A DNA stretch of 64,000 nt from Paenibacillus mesophilus (lineage in GTDB: Bacteria > Bacillota > Bacilli > Paenibacillales > NBRC-103111): contig NZ_VCRA01000011.1 of NCBI RefSeq assembly GCF_005938385.1, positions 186,001-250,000 on the forward strand. Reading direction: 5' to 3'. Below, one piece after another: positions 16,525 to 24,611 of the stretch. Each line of letters opens with the position of its first letter. Position 1 is the first letter of the stretch. The notes below the pieces were generated by a model, which saw nothing but the letters and a program-made list of their open reading frames with translations, searched no databases and was not told the DNA's origin. The translations under genes and the position numbers were made by a program.

Positions 16525-19128
16525 TTGGAGACGGTTCAAGTGAAGCGACTGGAAGGACTCAGTGAAAAAATATTTCTCGATCGATACGCGATGAAAGACC
16601 CCGATACGGAAAATACGGTCGTGGGCGACATGGTTCTCGTCCTGACGAAGGACGATCCGAAATTCCCCAGCAAGGAAGTCGGGGAAGTCGTTGCACGCAC
16701 GGGCAGACAAGTTACGATTCGGCTTCGCAGCGGCGAACTGTTCGAAACCAGCATAGAGAAACTGACTTTGACGAAGGAGAAGACGCCGGAGCAGCTGTGG
16801 GACCGTTTGGCTGGAGCTATGGCATCGGTCGAGGCGACTCCGGAGAAGCAGAAGGAATGGAAGGACAAATTCCGCTACATTCTGGACGACTGGAGACTGG
16901 TACCGGGCGGACGTATTGCGGCCGGGGCCGGCGCAAGCGACGAGCTGACGCTGTTCAACTGCTACGTCATCCCATCGCCTCACGATAGCCGGGGAGGCAT
17001 CATGTCCACCTTGTCGGAAATGACCGAGATCATGTCCCGCGGGGGCGGCGTCGGAATCAACCTGTCATCGTTACGTCCGCGGCGATCCGTTGTCCGGGGA
17101 GTAAGCGGCTCTTCGAGCGGTGCCGTTTCCTGGGGCGGATTGTTCAGCTATACGACCGGCTTGATCGAGCAGGGCGGCAGCCGCCGCGGCGCGCTCATGT
17201 TGATGATCAACGACTGGCACCCGGACCTGCTTGACTTCATTACCGTCAAATCGACGATGGGCCAAATTACGAACGCCAACTTGTCCGTCTGCGTCAGCAA
17301 CGGGTTCATGAAAGCCGTGAAGGAAGATCTTGAATGGGAGCTCGTCTTCCCGGATACTACCGATCCGGAATATAACGAAATTTGGGACGGCAACCTCGAC
17401 AAGTGGAAGTCTCTCGGCAAAAAAGTAAAGCAGTACCGCACCGTGAAAGCGCGCGAGGTATGGCATACGATTATCGAATCCGCATGGCGTTCCGCCGAGC
17501 CGGGCGTCGTGTTCATGGAATATTACAACCAGATGTCCAACAGCTGGTACTTCAACCCGATTATTTGTACGAATCCGTGCGGGGAGCAAGGATTGCCGGC
17601 TTGGGGCGTGTGCAACCTGTCCGCGATCAACCTGTCGAAGTTTTACGACGAAGAGAAGCAGGACGTCGCTTGGGACGATTTGGGCAAGACGGTCCGTTAT
17701 TCCGTACGTTTCCTCGATAACGTCATTGACCGCACACCTTACCATTTCGAAGAGAACGAGAAGAACCAGAAGAGCGAACGCCGCGTCGGCTTGGGCACGA
17801 TGGGCTTGGCCGAGCTGATGATCAAGCTGAAGGTGCGTTACGGCAGCCCGGAATCGCTTGTCTTTCTCGATAAATTGTACGGCTTCATGGCGAAGGAAGC
17901 TTATTTGTCTTCGGCGGACATCGCCGGGGAGAAAGGCTCGTTTACGCAATTCGACGCCGATAAATTTCTCCAAAGCGGCTTCATGAAGCAAATGACCAAG
18001 ACGTTCCCGGAAGTCGGCACTTCCATCAAGAAAAAAGGGATGCGCAACGTTACCGTCATTACGCAGGCGCCGACGGGAAGCACCGGTACGATGGTCGGCA
18101 CGTCGACCGGCATCGAGCCGTATTTCGCCTTCGAGTATTTCCGTCAAAGCCGGCTCGGCTACGACAAGCAGTACGTGCCGATCGCACAGGAATACAAGGA
18201 CCAGCATCCGAACGAGGAGCTGCCGGACTATTTCGTAACGTCGATGAGCTTGTCGGCGGAAGACCATATCCGCGTACAGGCGGCGATCCAGACTTGGGTC
18301 GACAGCTCGATCTCCAAGACGGCGAACTGCCCGTCCGATTTCACCGTCGAAGAGACGAAGAAGCTGTATGAGCTAGCGTTCGACCTCGGCTGTAAAGGCG
18401 TAACGATTTACCGCGACGGCAGCCGCGACGTGCAGGTGTTGTCGACGGAGAAGAAAGAGGAGAAGAAGGAAGAAGCGAAGGCTGAAGCGGTGCAGGCGGT
18501 CAAGGAACAGCCGGCCGCACCGTCCGGAGATTCCACGGCGCTTACGCAGTTGTCCGACACGCTGTCCGCCGGCATCGACCTGCAGACGAAGCAAGTATTC
18601 GACAAGCAATACAAGAAACGCCCGCAGACGCTCCGCGGAGCGACCTATAAATTCAACACGCCGTTCGGCATGGCGTACATTACGATCAACGACATGAACG
18701 GCACGCCGAGTGAGATTTTCCTGAACGTGGGCAAAGCCGGCTCCGACGTGTTCGCGATGTCCGAAGCGCTCGGCCGCGTCTGCTCGTTGTTCCTGCGCTA
18801 CGGCGACCATGGCGACAAAGTGCAGCTGCTCGTGAAGCACCTGAAAGGCATCGGCGGCTCCGGCGCCATCGGCTTCGGCGCGAACCGCGTCGAGTCGATC
18901 GCCGACGCCGTCGCCAAAGCGCTCGAAATGCACAGCGCCGACGAGTCCGAGCCATACATCACGGCGACTCAGGAAATTACCGCAACCGTCGAGAGCGTAC
19001 CGGCGAAGCCGCACAGCCACTCCGGCAGCATCTCGACCGACCTGTGCCCGTCCTGCGGCACCGCCTCGCTCGTCAACAGCGAAGGCTGCAAAAACTGCAC
19101 GAACTGCGGATATAGCAAATGCTCGTAA
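16525..19128 (+). CDS. nrdJ: Vitamin B12-dependent (class II) ribonucleotide reductase
   Basis: This 867-residue enzyme reduces ribonucleotides to deoxyribonucleotides using adenosylcobalamin. Visible features are LFNCYVIPSPHDSRGG, GGGVGINLSSLRP, the active-site region NPCGEQGLPAWGVCNLSAIN, APTGSTGTMVGTSTGIEPYF and DGSRDVQVL. A charged linker leads to a TSCPD-type domain (PFGMAYITINDMNGTPSEIF) and a C-terminal cysteine cluster CPSCG...CKNCTNCGYSKC for reductant access. The start is TTG 16525, because GGGAGGG lies six bases upstream and homologues begin near VQVKRLEGLSEKIF; the upstream in-frame extension has no such site. NrdR boxes precede it. No cobalamin riboswitch was recognised in the roughly 160-base leader. 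Confidence 0.95.
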   Translation: METVQVKRLEGLSEKIFLDRYAMKDPDTENTVVGDMVLVLTKDDPKFPSKEVGEVVARTGRQVTIRLRSGELFETSIEKLTLTKEKTPEQLWDRLAGAMASVEATPEKQKEWKDKFRYILDDWRLVPGGRIAAGAGASDELTLFNCYVIPSPHDSRGGIMSTLSEMTEIMSRGGGVGINLSSLRPRRSVVRGVSGSSSGAVSWGGLFSYTTGLIEQGGSRRGALMLMINDWHPDLLDFITVKSTMGQITNANLSVCVSNGFMKAVKEDLEWELVFPDTTDPEYNEIWDGNLDKWKSLGKKVKQYRTVKAREVWHTIIESAWRSAEPGVVFMEYYNQMSNSWYFNPIICTNPCGEQGLPAWGVCNLSAINLSKFYDEEKQDVAWDDLGKTVRYSVRFLDNVIDRTPYHFEENEKNQKSERRVGLGTMGLAELMIKLKVRYGSPESLVFLDKLYGFMAKEAYLSSADIAGEKGSFTQFDADKFLQSGFMKQMTKTFPEVGTSIKKKGMRNVTVITQAPTGSTGTMVGTSTGIEPYFAFEYFRQSRLGYDKQYVPIAQEYKDQHPNEELPDYFVTSMSLSAEDHIRVQAAIQTWVDSSISKTANCPSDFTVEETKKLYELAFDLGCKGVTIYRDGSRDVQVLSTEKKEEKKEEAKAEAVQAVKEQPAAPSGDSTALTQLSDTLSAGIDLQTKQVFDKQYKKRPQTLRGATYKFNTPFGMAYITINDMNGTPSEIFLNVGKAGSDVFAMSEALGRVCSLFLRYGDHGDKVQLLVKHLKGIGGSGAIGFGANRVESIADAVAKALEMHSADESEPYITATQEITATVESVPAKPHSHSGSISTDLCPSCGTASLVNSEGCKNCTNCGYSKCS

Positions 19129-19136
19129 GAGAGGAG

Positions 19137-19163
19137 AGCCCGGGGGAACCCGGGCTTTTCTTT
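19137..19163 (+). terminator. Rho-independent terminator after nrdJ
   Basis: AGCCCGGG (19137-19144) and CCCGGGCT (19149-19156) form an eight-pair stem with a GGAA tetraloop, followed by TTTCTTT. The stretch 19164-19407 is AT-rich and shows no other feature. Confidence 0.85.
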
Positions 19164-19407
19164 CTGTGATTTTTCATCAAAAGCTGTAAATATTTCATAA
19201 TAAGTTGTAGTTTTTGTTTCAAAATAAACTGCAATCACTCTATACACTAAACTGCATAAAAATACGTTTGTATGAGTTGTAATTGTTAGCTTTCAATTCT
19301 TCAACAACCTCCGCGATTGTCAGACCGTAGCTTCTGATTGCCGACGCTGGAATCAACTACGCTAGATATGCAGTTGTCTTGTCGCCCTCCGAGACGGCTA
19401 TATTGAC

Positions 19408-20130
19408 ATGCCTGCCAGTCGATTGCGTCGGGAGGGAAACCGTTCTTTTGAATCAGAACTGCCGGTACAAGTAGAACTAATCGAAGGGAAGCTACGACTT
19501 TCTGTTAACGCTTTTCTTGTCATCGAGCGCGACCAATACATCCTGATCGACACAGGAGCAGCGAATTCATGGGAGCCATCTATGGGCTTACTGCTCCAGG
19601 CATTGAATGAAGCAGGTGTAGCGCGCGAAAAAATAGAAACAGTTGCTCTCACACATACTCACGAAGACCACGTCAATGGGTTGGTAGCTGCCGATGGCTC
19701 AGACGCGTTCCCAAATCTCCAGCGGCTTTTTGTTCCCAAAGAGGAAGTTTCGCTGTTTGACAACATTGAAAGGCTATCTCGCTTTCGAGCTCGCCGGACG
19801 CCAATCGAGAATGGCTTCAAGCTGAGTGCAAGTATCACTGCATTCGAAGCACATGGCCATGAAATGTGTCATACCGCGTATGAGGTATCAAGCGGTGACG
19901 AAAGCCTGCTGATTTGGGGGGATATCGTTCACGTCCAGTCCATTCAGTTTGCCAGACCAGAGTTAACCTGGGAGTATGATACCAATCAGGCGCAGGCACG
20001 CGCTAGCCGACAGAGAATGTTTCGTCGGGCAATTCAACCTAACTACTATGTTGCAGGAGCACATCTCTCATTTCCTGGTGTGGGCGCAGTCACCTTATAC
20101 GGGGACGCCTATATTTACACTCCCGTATAA
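19408..20130 (+). CDS. MBL-fold metallo-hydrolase, possibly truncated at the 5' end
   Basis: This protein of the metallo-beta-lactamase fold is 240 residues long from the ATG at 19408. Metal-binding motifs are THTHEDHVNG (HxHxDH), EAHGHEMCH, LIWGDIVH and a final GAHLSFPG histidine. NAFLVIERDQYILIDTGA is the usual first strand pair. Substrate is not predictable. There is no ribosome binding site before the ATG, and the frame stays open upstream to a TAG at 19363 with plausible family sequence (LRDGYIDMPASRL). The original N-terminus may therefore have been lost. Codon use is more AT-rich than in nrdJ, and decayed genes follow, which suggests an acquired or eroding segment. Confidence 0.75.
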   Translation: MPASRLRREGNRSFESELPVQVELIEGKLRLSVNAFLVIERDQYILIDTGAANSWEPSMGLLLQALNEAGVAREKIETVALTHTHEDHVNGLVAADGSDAFPNLQRLFVPKEEVSLFDNIERLSRFRARRTPIENGFKLSASITAFEAHGHEMCHTAYEVSSGDESLLIWGDIVHVQSIQFARPELTWEYDTNQAQARASRQRMFRRAIQPNYYVAGAHLSFPGVGAVTLYGDAYIYTPV

Positions 20131-20593
20131 GGCTATCGGAAGATATTCCCCCCTTCACAATGAGAGCTCGTTACAACCGGTCAAGTAACCGGTGTATTTA
20201 TTTATTTATTTACTGGTGCCAAAGGGACAGAACTACTAATTCTAATGGTTCAAGTTATTCCAGATATGACGCGACGGCGGCTGAGGCATGTAAGGATAGG
20301 TTCATTTCCGTATCGCCGTTTGAACAGGCAAGGACAGAAATCACGGATCTCCCAAAACGTAGCAAAAAACACGCCTCAGAGAGACGTGTCGAGCTTGTTT
20401 TTTCCTTGAATAAAGCTGGTTTTGGCTAATGCCAGCGCACTGTATAAGCCCTGTCTAATTCCAGTTCCGAATGAAGTGTCCTGCAGCTATAAGCTCAAGT
20501 CATTGCACACAGTTCATGTCCGCAACCACAGTGCCTCCGAAAGCTTGAGCCAGGGCGGCACCGTAAGCGCCAGGTGAACATCCATATCAGGAG
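20131..20593. other. Gap without recognisable gene
   Basis: The stretch contains a TTTA tandem tract near 20195 and short open frames with no family-like sequence and no good ribosome binding sites. It looks like decayed DNA. Confidence 0.5.
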
Positions 20594-20749
20594 ATGATGC
20601 GACAGAAACTTGAGGTTTTTGATCTGGATGGAGCGATATTGGTTTACCTAAACCATGTATGGGGACAAAGGGATAAGCTAAAGGTTGTGCACCCATGGCT
20701 TATTGAAGCAAGGAAAGAACTGCTTGCATCCAGTAAGCATCTTGCATGA
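20594..20749 (+). pseudogene. Short ORF of 51 codons, unknown, probably a gene remnant
   Basis: The frame starts ATGATG and reads MMRQKLEVFDLDGAILVYLN near its N-terminus and HPWLIEARKELLASSKHLA at its end. The AGGAG before the start has no spacing, so initiation is doubtful. A ten-pair hairpin (GAGGCTGCCG 20750-20759 with CGGCAGCCTC 20772-20781) abuts the stop codon and may have been the gene's terminator. No family is recognised. Confidence 0.3.
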
Positions 20750-20809
20750 GAGGCTGCCGGCGGAAAAACGTCGGCAGCCTCTGTTGTACCTGTAATAAAA
20801 GTCTAGGGA

Positions 20810-20962
20810 GTGGTTATATGTCTATTTAGGGGAATGTCTGGAACTGGAAAATCAACATTATCAAACGAACTAGACAAGAGAATCAACATCCCTGTTTTGC
20901 ACAAGGATGATATTTACGATACGGTTGCGTGGATTTGTTACCGAACATGGGTTAAGAAATAA
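20810..20962 (+). pseudogene. Truncated P-loop kinase remnant
   Basis: The frame encodes about 50 residues containing FRGMSGTGKSTLSNELDK, a clear Walker A motif, then INIPVLHKDDIYDTVAW, as in small P-loop kinases with a substrate aspartate pair. It ends at TAA 20960 shortly afterwards. A functional member would need roughly 100 further residues with Walker B and lid regions, none of which is present. It is therefore a 5' fragment of a decayed kinase gene. Confidence 0.65.
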
Positions 20963-21053
20963 AATCTGTTCTGATTTCTGTATCGTTTTTTACAAACGGT
21001 CACTGACGGAAGGTCGGCCCACGCAAGCGGAATAATCCCCGCTCTTTCAATGA

Positions 21054-21665
21054 TTATATCCTCGACAGGAGCGAGCAAGCCAACTGTGCGATCCGGGCGT
21101 ATCCCGCTTCGTTCGGATGAAGGCCGTCGTCCGTCAGAAGCGGCAGCGTCAGCTTCGTAAAGCCGCTTTCTCTGTACAAATCCAGAACCGGAAGCGCGTA
21201 TTGATGCCCGATGTCCCGAATCGCTTCCACATAATCAAGGAGTCGGCATCCCGCCGCGTTCACCGAGACGGTATCGAAGCCGTCCTTGTTCCGCTGCAGA
21301 GGAGTCCATAAATTCAAACGACAGGCGGTGTTGTTCGTCAAAATATGTTCGACAAGTGACCGGTAGGCTCCGTAAAAAGTATAAATATCGTACGAATCAG
21401 GGGTTCCGAGTGGTTTATCAAGCCGGAAGTCGTTCGTTCCCGCGAAAATCGTCACATAGTCGAGCCCCGGATCAATCGTTTTGCCGATGTGTACCGTCGC
21501 CCCAAAGTCCCGGTCTCCGCCGGCGGTCATCGAGCAGCCGCCCCTGCCGTAATTCAGTACTTCCCGAAACCCGAGCGCGCGCTGCACGAGCGACTGATAC
21601 TTACCGGCGGAAGTAAGGCTATCTCCTAGCGTTCCCCACAATTTTCCTTCCCCATTCAAGGGCAT
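21054..21665 (-). CDS. SGNH/GDSL hydrolase family protein
   Basis: This 203-residue esterase-fold protein has compact blocks: GTLGDSLTSAGKYQ (block I serine), NYGRGGCSMTAGG (block II), IFAGTNDFRLDKP (block III) and TDDGLHPNEAGYARIA (block V Asp/His). No signal peptide is visible. The start at 21665 has GGGAG eight bases upstream; an in-frame GTG at 21716 lacks a site. It lies downstream of the beta-helix gene at 21890 on the same strand, repeating the beta-helix then SGNH order of 10490/12433. It probably removes acyl groups from a carbohydrate, but the substrate is unknown. Confidence 0.88.
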   Translation of the reverse strand: MPLNGEGKLWGTLGDSLTSAGKYQSLVQRALGFREVLNYGRGGCSMTAGGDRDFGATVHIGKTIDPGLDYVTIFAGTNDFRLDKPLGTPDSYDIYTFYGAYRSLVEHILTNNTACRLNLWTPLQRNKDGFDTVSVNAAGCRLLDYVEAIRDIGHQYALPVLDLYRESGFTKLTLPLLTDDGLHPNEAGYARIAQLACSLLSRI

Positions 21666-21889
21666 CCCTTCACCACTCCCGCGATCTCTAATCACCGCTT
21701 GAATCAAGCCTACCACTTGGTAGGCGAATCGAACCTACAGCTCGTTTGCCGAGGAGGCGTTCAACACTCTTTCCTGCAGCTACAGACACGGACGTTTGCG
21801 CGAATCCTATGGGAATTGCCCGCGGGTGACGGGTCCGAATCTTTGTTACTGGAATGCGTTCGACACCTCAACTGAAGGGGTATGCGGTT

Positions 21890-23998
21890 TTACTCTAGTC
21901 TAAATCTAACATTTGCAGATGCTAAATCGATCGCCGCGGCTGTTGGGTTATACAATGTATAACGAACATTTCCAGCACTTGAAACACAAGCGGTTACAAT
22001 TAACCCTTGCAAATCGACATCAAAACTAACACTAACTTTATCCCCCAATAGCGCATTTCCGACTGTTGTCGTCGCTGTATGCACTCCGTTCGCAGGGATC
22101 GACGGGATATCAATGGACTTAACTACGTCTTGATAAGATGCTTTATAGACAGAAACTTGCCAGTTATTACCGGAAATTAATCGAGCATGTACCATCAAAG
22201 CGTTTCTTGCGCCACTTATGACAAGATCACCAACAACACCGTTTATTGTGTAGCCATCTGTCGATTTTAAAGTTAGTGTTGCTCCATCTGTTGTTCCGTT
22301 GCTTCGTGTTCCAATAACACTAAAGAAAATATCAACATAACCGAATATAGTTCGCTTTGTTAAATCATCTTTTAAGCTTACAGTGTTAGTATTGCCGCGA
22401 ACTACAACATGCTCTGTTTGACCAAGTGTTATTGATGGTGAAGATTCTCCTGCTCCATCATAAGCATTTCGTTGCTTTTTATACGTTGTACCGTCTTCAA
22501 CAATAACAAACCCTGTTTTTGAATAAGTAGTCACATTGTTTTCAGTAGAACCAAGCGGAATTAAGCGCTTAAATTTAGACCAATCCCACGCAATAGGATT
22601 GCTGATAACATTAATACCGGTGTCTGCTGATGAATCTACTGTATTGAATACGTTACCCTCAAAATAAGCATTGCTAAGATTATTGTTTTTGGTAACTCCC
22701 GTTAGTGATACTCCGCTTCCAACTGCAATCGCATTAAACTCCGCTCCAACGGAATCAATAGAAGCGCTATAGAAGTTATTATTCCTAATACCGATCGCAT
22801 TACCAGTTAAGCTCAATTTCTTGCATAAGATCAAGTTGGAATCTGATCCGTTGAATCGAATACCGCCACCAAATGCAAAATGAACAAGACCCGCCGTTTT
22901 CGTATAATCTTTAATACGGGGGTAAACTGTCAATTGCAGAGTCGAATTATCGTACCCCATGATTCGATAAGCTAATGAATCAACAATCACATAATCAGAA
23001 CGTTCAAAACCAGCAGGCAACTCCACACCTTCATTCAATGTGATGATTGAGCGTTGCGACGGCGCTGCCGTTGTCGGGTTATCTGTGCGTGCTATAAATG
23101 TTCTTGATACGTGGAATCCTACAATCTGCACGCTTGTTTTGGAACCGCTAATCAAAGGTGTTACAATCTTCTTATTCACTACATCATGCGAGATAACAGG
23201 GTAGTAAACTGCACCGGTGATAACAAAACCAAGATTCTTATAGCTCTCATTGTTCAGATCGATACTGTAAGTAAATTCTGAAGTTGTTGCCGTATTCAAT
23301 TGTGTTACAGTCAGTGATCTTTGAGATAAAGTTGAGCCACCGTATTGAGAGCGTACAGAACCCAAAGAGATACTATTGTTGTTCCCTGAGTTTCCTATTT
23401 CAATATTCCAAAACTTAAATCCAAAAGCTCGAAGATACCAGTTAAACTGTGCAGAAGATGAACTTTCGATAGCCAGGCCGCGATTCCAGGTTTTCATACT
23501 ATATAGCGTAGCCTCGGTTGTAAGCATCAGCTTGCCTTCTGTTACGATATGATTACACTGGTTTAGTGTAAGAAGGTCCCCGCCCGAACCCTTGGCGTAA
23601 ATCGTAGCATCAAAATGGATTCGATCTGTTTTTGGAGCATTAAGAACTATTGCTTGTGATAGATTGAAGTTACCTGAACAGTCTGCAGAAACACACTTGT
23701 TATTTTGAATAAAAGAAAAGAAATTAATTAATGCTGTGCTGTGATCAAGTAGCGGAGTATCGAGTTTGCAATCATCAATTTCAGCCTCGCTCATGAAGTC
23801 TTGAACGGTCACACTGACAATGGGATCATCGCATACGGAATTTTCGTTTCCCCCGTATACGTGACGTCTGACGGAGTTACCAGGATAAGGGGCACCCGAG
23901 ACGAGACCGGCTGTCGCGACCGACGCGCCTACAGCGCCGATGCCTGCCGCGCCTAAAGCTGCAAGCAGTTGTCTTCTGCTCATCGATTCATTTGCCAT
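21890..23998 (-). CDS. Tat-exported beta-helix protein, paralogue 2 (chimaeric, low-GC body)
   Basis: This 702-residue protein has the leader MANESMSRRQLLAALGAAG and then GNSVRRHVYGGNENSVCDD, the same module as the other three Tat beta-helix proteins here. The remainder is repetitive, Asn/Ser/Thr-rich and beta-helix-like (FNLSQAIVLNAP, NSNLILCKKLSLTGNAIGIR-type turns), ending in a beta-sandwich-like segment. The first 150 bases are GC-rich like the neighbours, whereas the body is clearly AT-richer, which suggests that a foreign body was joined to a native export module. The start at 23998 follows GGTGGTGG. It overlaps the small ORF at 23980-24240. Enzymatic activity cannot be assigned. Confidence 0.75.
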   Translation of the reverse strand: MANESMSRRQLLAALGAAGIGAVGASVATAGLVSGAPYPGNSVRRHVYGGNENSVCDDPIVSVTVQDFMSEAEIDDCKLDTPLLDHSTALINFFSFIQNNKCVSADCSGNFNLSQAIVLNAPKTDRIHFDATIYAKGSGGDLLTLNQCNHIVTEGKLMLTTEATLYSMKTWNRGLAIESSSSAQFNWYLRAFGFKFWNIEIGNSGNNNSISLGSVRSQYGGSTLSQRSLTVTQLNTATTSEFTYSIDLNNESYKNLGFVITGAVYYPVISHDVVNKKIVTPLISGSKTSVQIVGFHVSRTFIARTDNPTTAAPSQRSIITLNEGVELPAGFERSDYVIVDSLAYRIMGYDNSTLQLTVYPRIKDYTKTAGLVHFAFGGGIRFNGSDSNLILCKKLSLTGNAIGIRNNNFYSASIDSVGAEFNAIAVGSGVSLTGVTKNNNLSNAYFEGNVFNTVDSSADTGINVISNPIAWDWSKFKRLIPLGSTENNVTTYSKTGFVIVEDGTTYKKQRNAYDGAGESSPSITLGQTEHVVVRGNTNTVSLKDDLTKRTIFGYVDIFFSVIGTRSNGTTDGATLTLKSTDGYTINGVVGDLVISGARNALMVHARLISGNNWQVSVYKASYQDVVKSIDIPSIPANGVHTATTTVGNALLGDKVSVSFDVDLQGLIVTACVSSAGNVRYTLYNPTAAAIDLASANVRFRLE

Positions 23999-24240
23999 TC
24001 GTTCCACCACCGTTTCGCTTTTTTTACTTGCCGGCTGCTACCGAGAAGCACGGCTTCGCCAAAGAGATGAAGCTTATCATATAAACTGGCGCTTCCAAGC
24101 TGCAAGGCTGTACTAATATCAGTGGCCGTTACATCTCCTTGCTAATCAACCACGCTTGTAACCGGATAGTTGAAATGATTCAGACGCTTGCTTGAGGGCG
24201 TTGAAGTTCCATCGACAATATTTTCGTTCTCTGTAGTCAT
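23980..24240 (-). pseudogene. Small ORF interrupted by one in-frame TAG, overlapping the beta-helix start
   Basis: From an ATG at 24240 with a perfect GGAGGTG site, the frame reads MTTENENIVDGTSTPSS.. and meets TAG at codon 33. It then continues open for 53 codons (STALQLGSASLYDKLHLFGE, then SSRQVKKAKRWWNEW) to a TGA that overlaps the next gene's start by 19 bases. The coupled overlap and good start suggest an 86-residue gene broken by an amber mutation. A real 32-residue peptide or readthrough are alternatives. No family is recognised. Confidence 0.5.
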
Positions 24241-24300
24241 TTGAAACACCTCCGTTAATTAAAACCGCCTTTATTGGCCGCTATTTTCCCGCCATTATTG

Positions 24301-24535
24301 CAAACCGAGTATAGCAAACACGAAATTATCGTGTACATGACATTACATAATGCAAGGATGGACTTTCATAACATTTTTTGCAGCGATATGTTTTTCATGA
24401 GATTTCATAACAGGTTCTCGAACTTGCTATCACTATTGAAGAAGGTATGGCATACAGGTAGAGAGGAGGAAGGGGGATTAAGTACGGAGGAACTGCGAAT
24501 GTTCAAATTGCGCTGTGCAATGGAGGGAGGTAGAT
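24301..24535 (+). pseudogene. Inverted remnant of a GH31-AraC gene promoter and 5' end
   Basis: This stretch is the diverged reverse-complement copy of 27545-27790. About 44 bases around ATGCAAGGATGGACTTTCAT are identical, and the TTTCATGAGATTTCATAACA region is also kept. Near 24490 the copy encodes TANVQIALCNG, matching AANVQIALSNG at the start of the GH31-AraC protein at 27584, before running into TAG. It is what remains of a second, plus-strand copy of that gene. Confidence 0.75.
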
Positions 24536-24543
24536 ACGGGAAT

Positions 24544-24599
24544 AAAAACCCCGCAAAGTGGAGTTTTGCTTCGCAGCTAATTCCAATTACTTTGCGGGG
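24544..24599 (-). terminator. Rho-independent terminator of the GH31-AraC gene
   Basis: On the minus strand CCCCGCAAAGT and ACTTTGCGGGG (24549-24559 with 24589-24599) form an eleven-pair stem followed by TTTTTATT. It lies 13 bases past the stop at 24612. Confidence 0.85.
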
Positions 24600-24611
24600 A
24601 GACCCCAAAGC

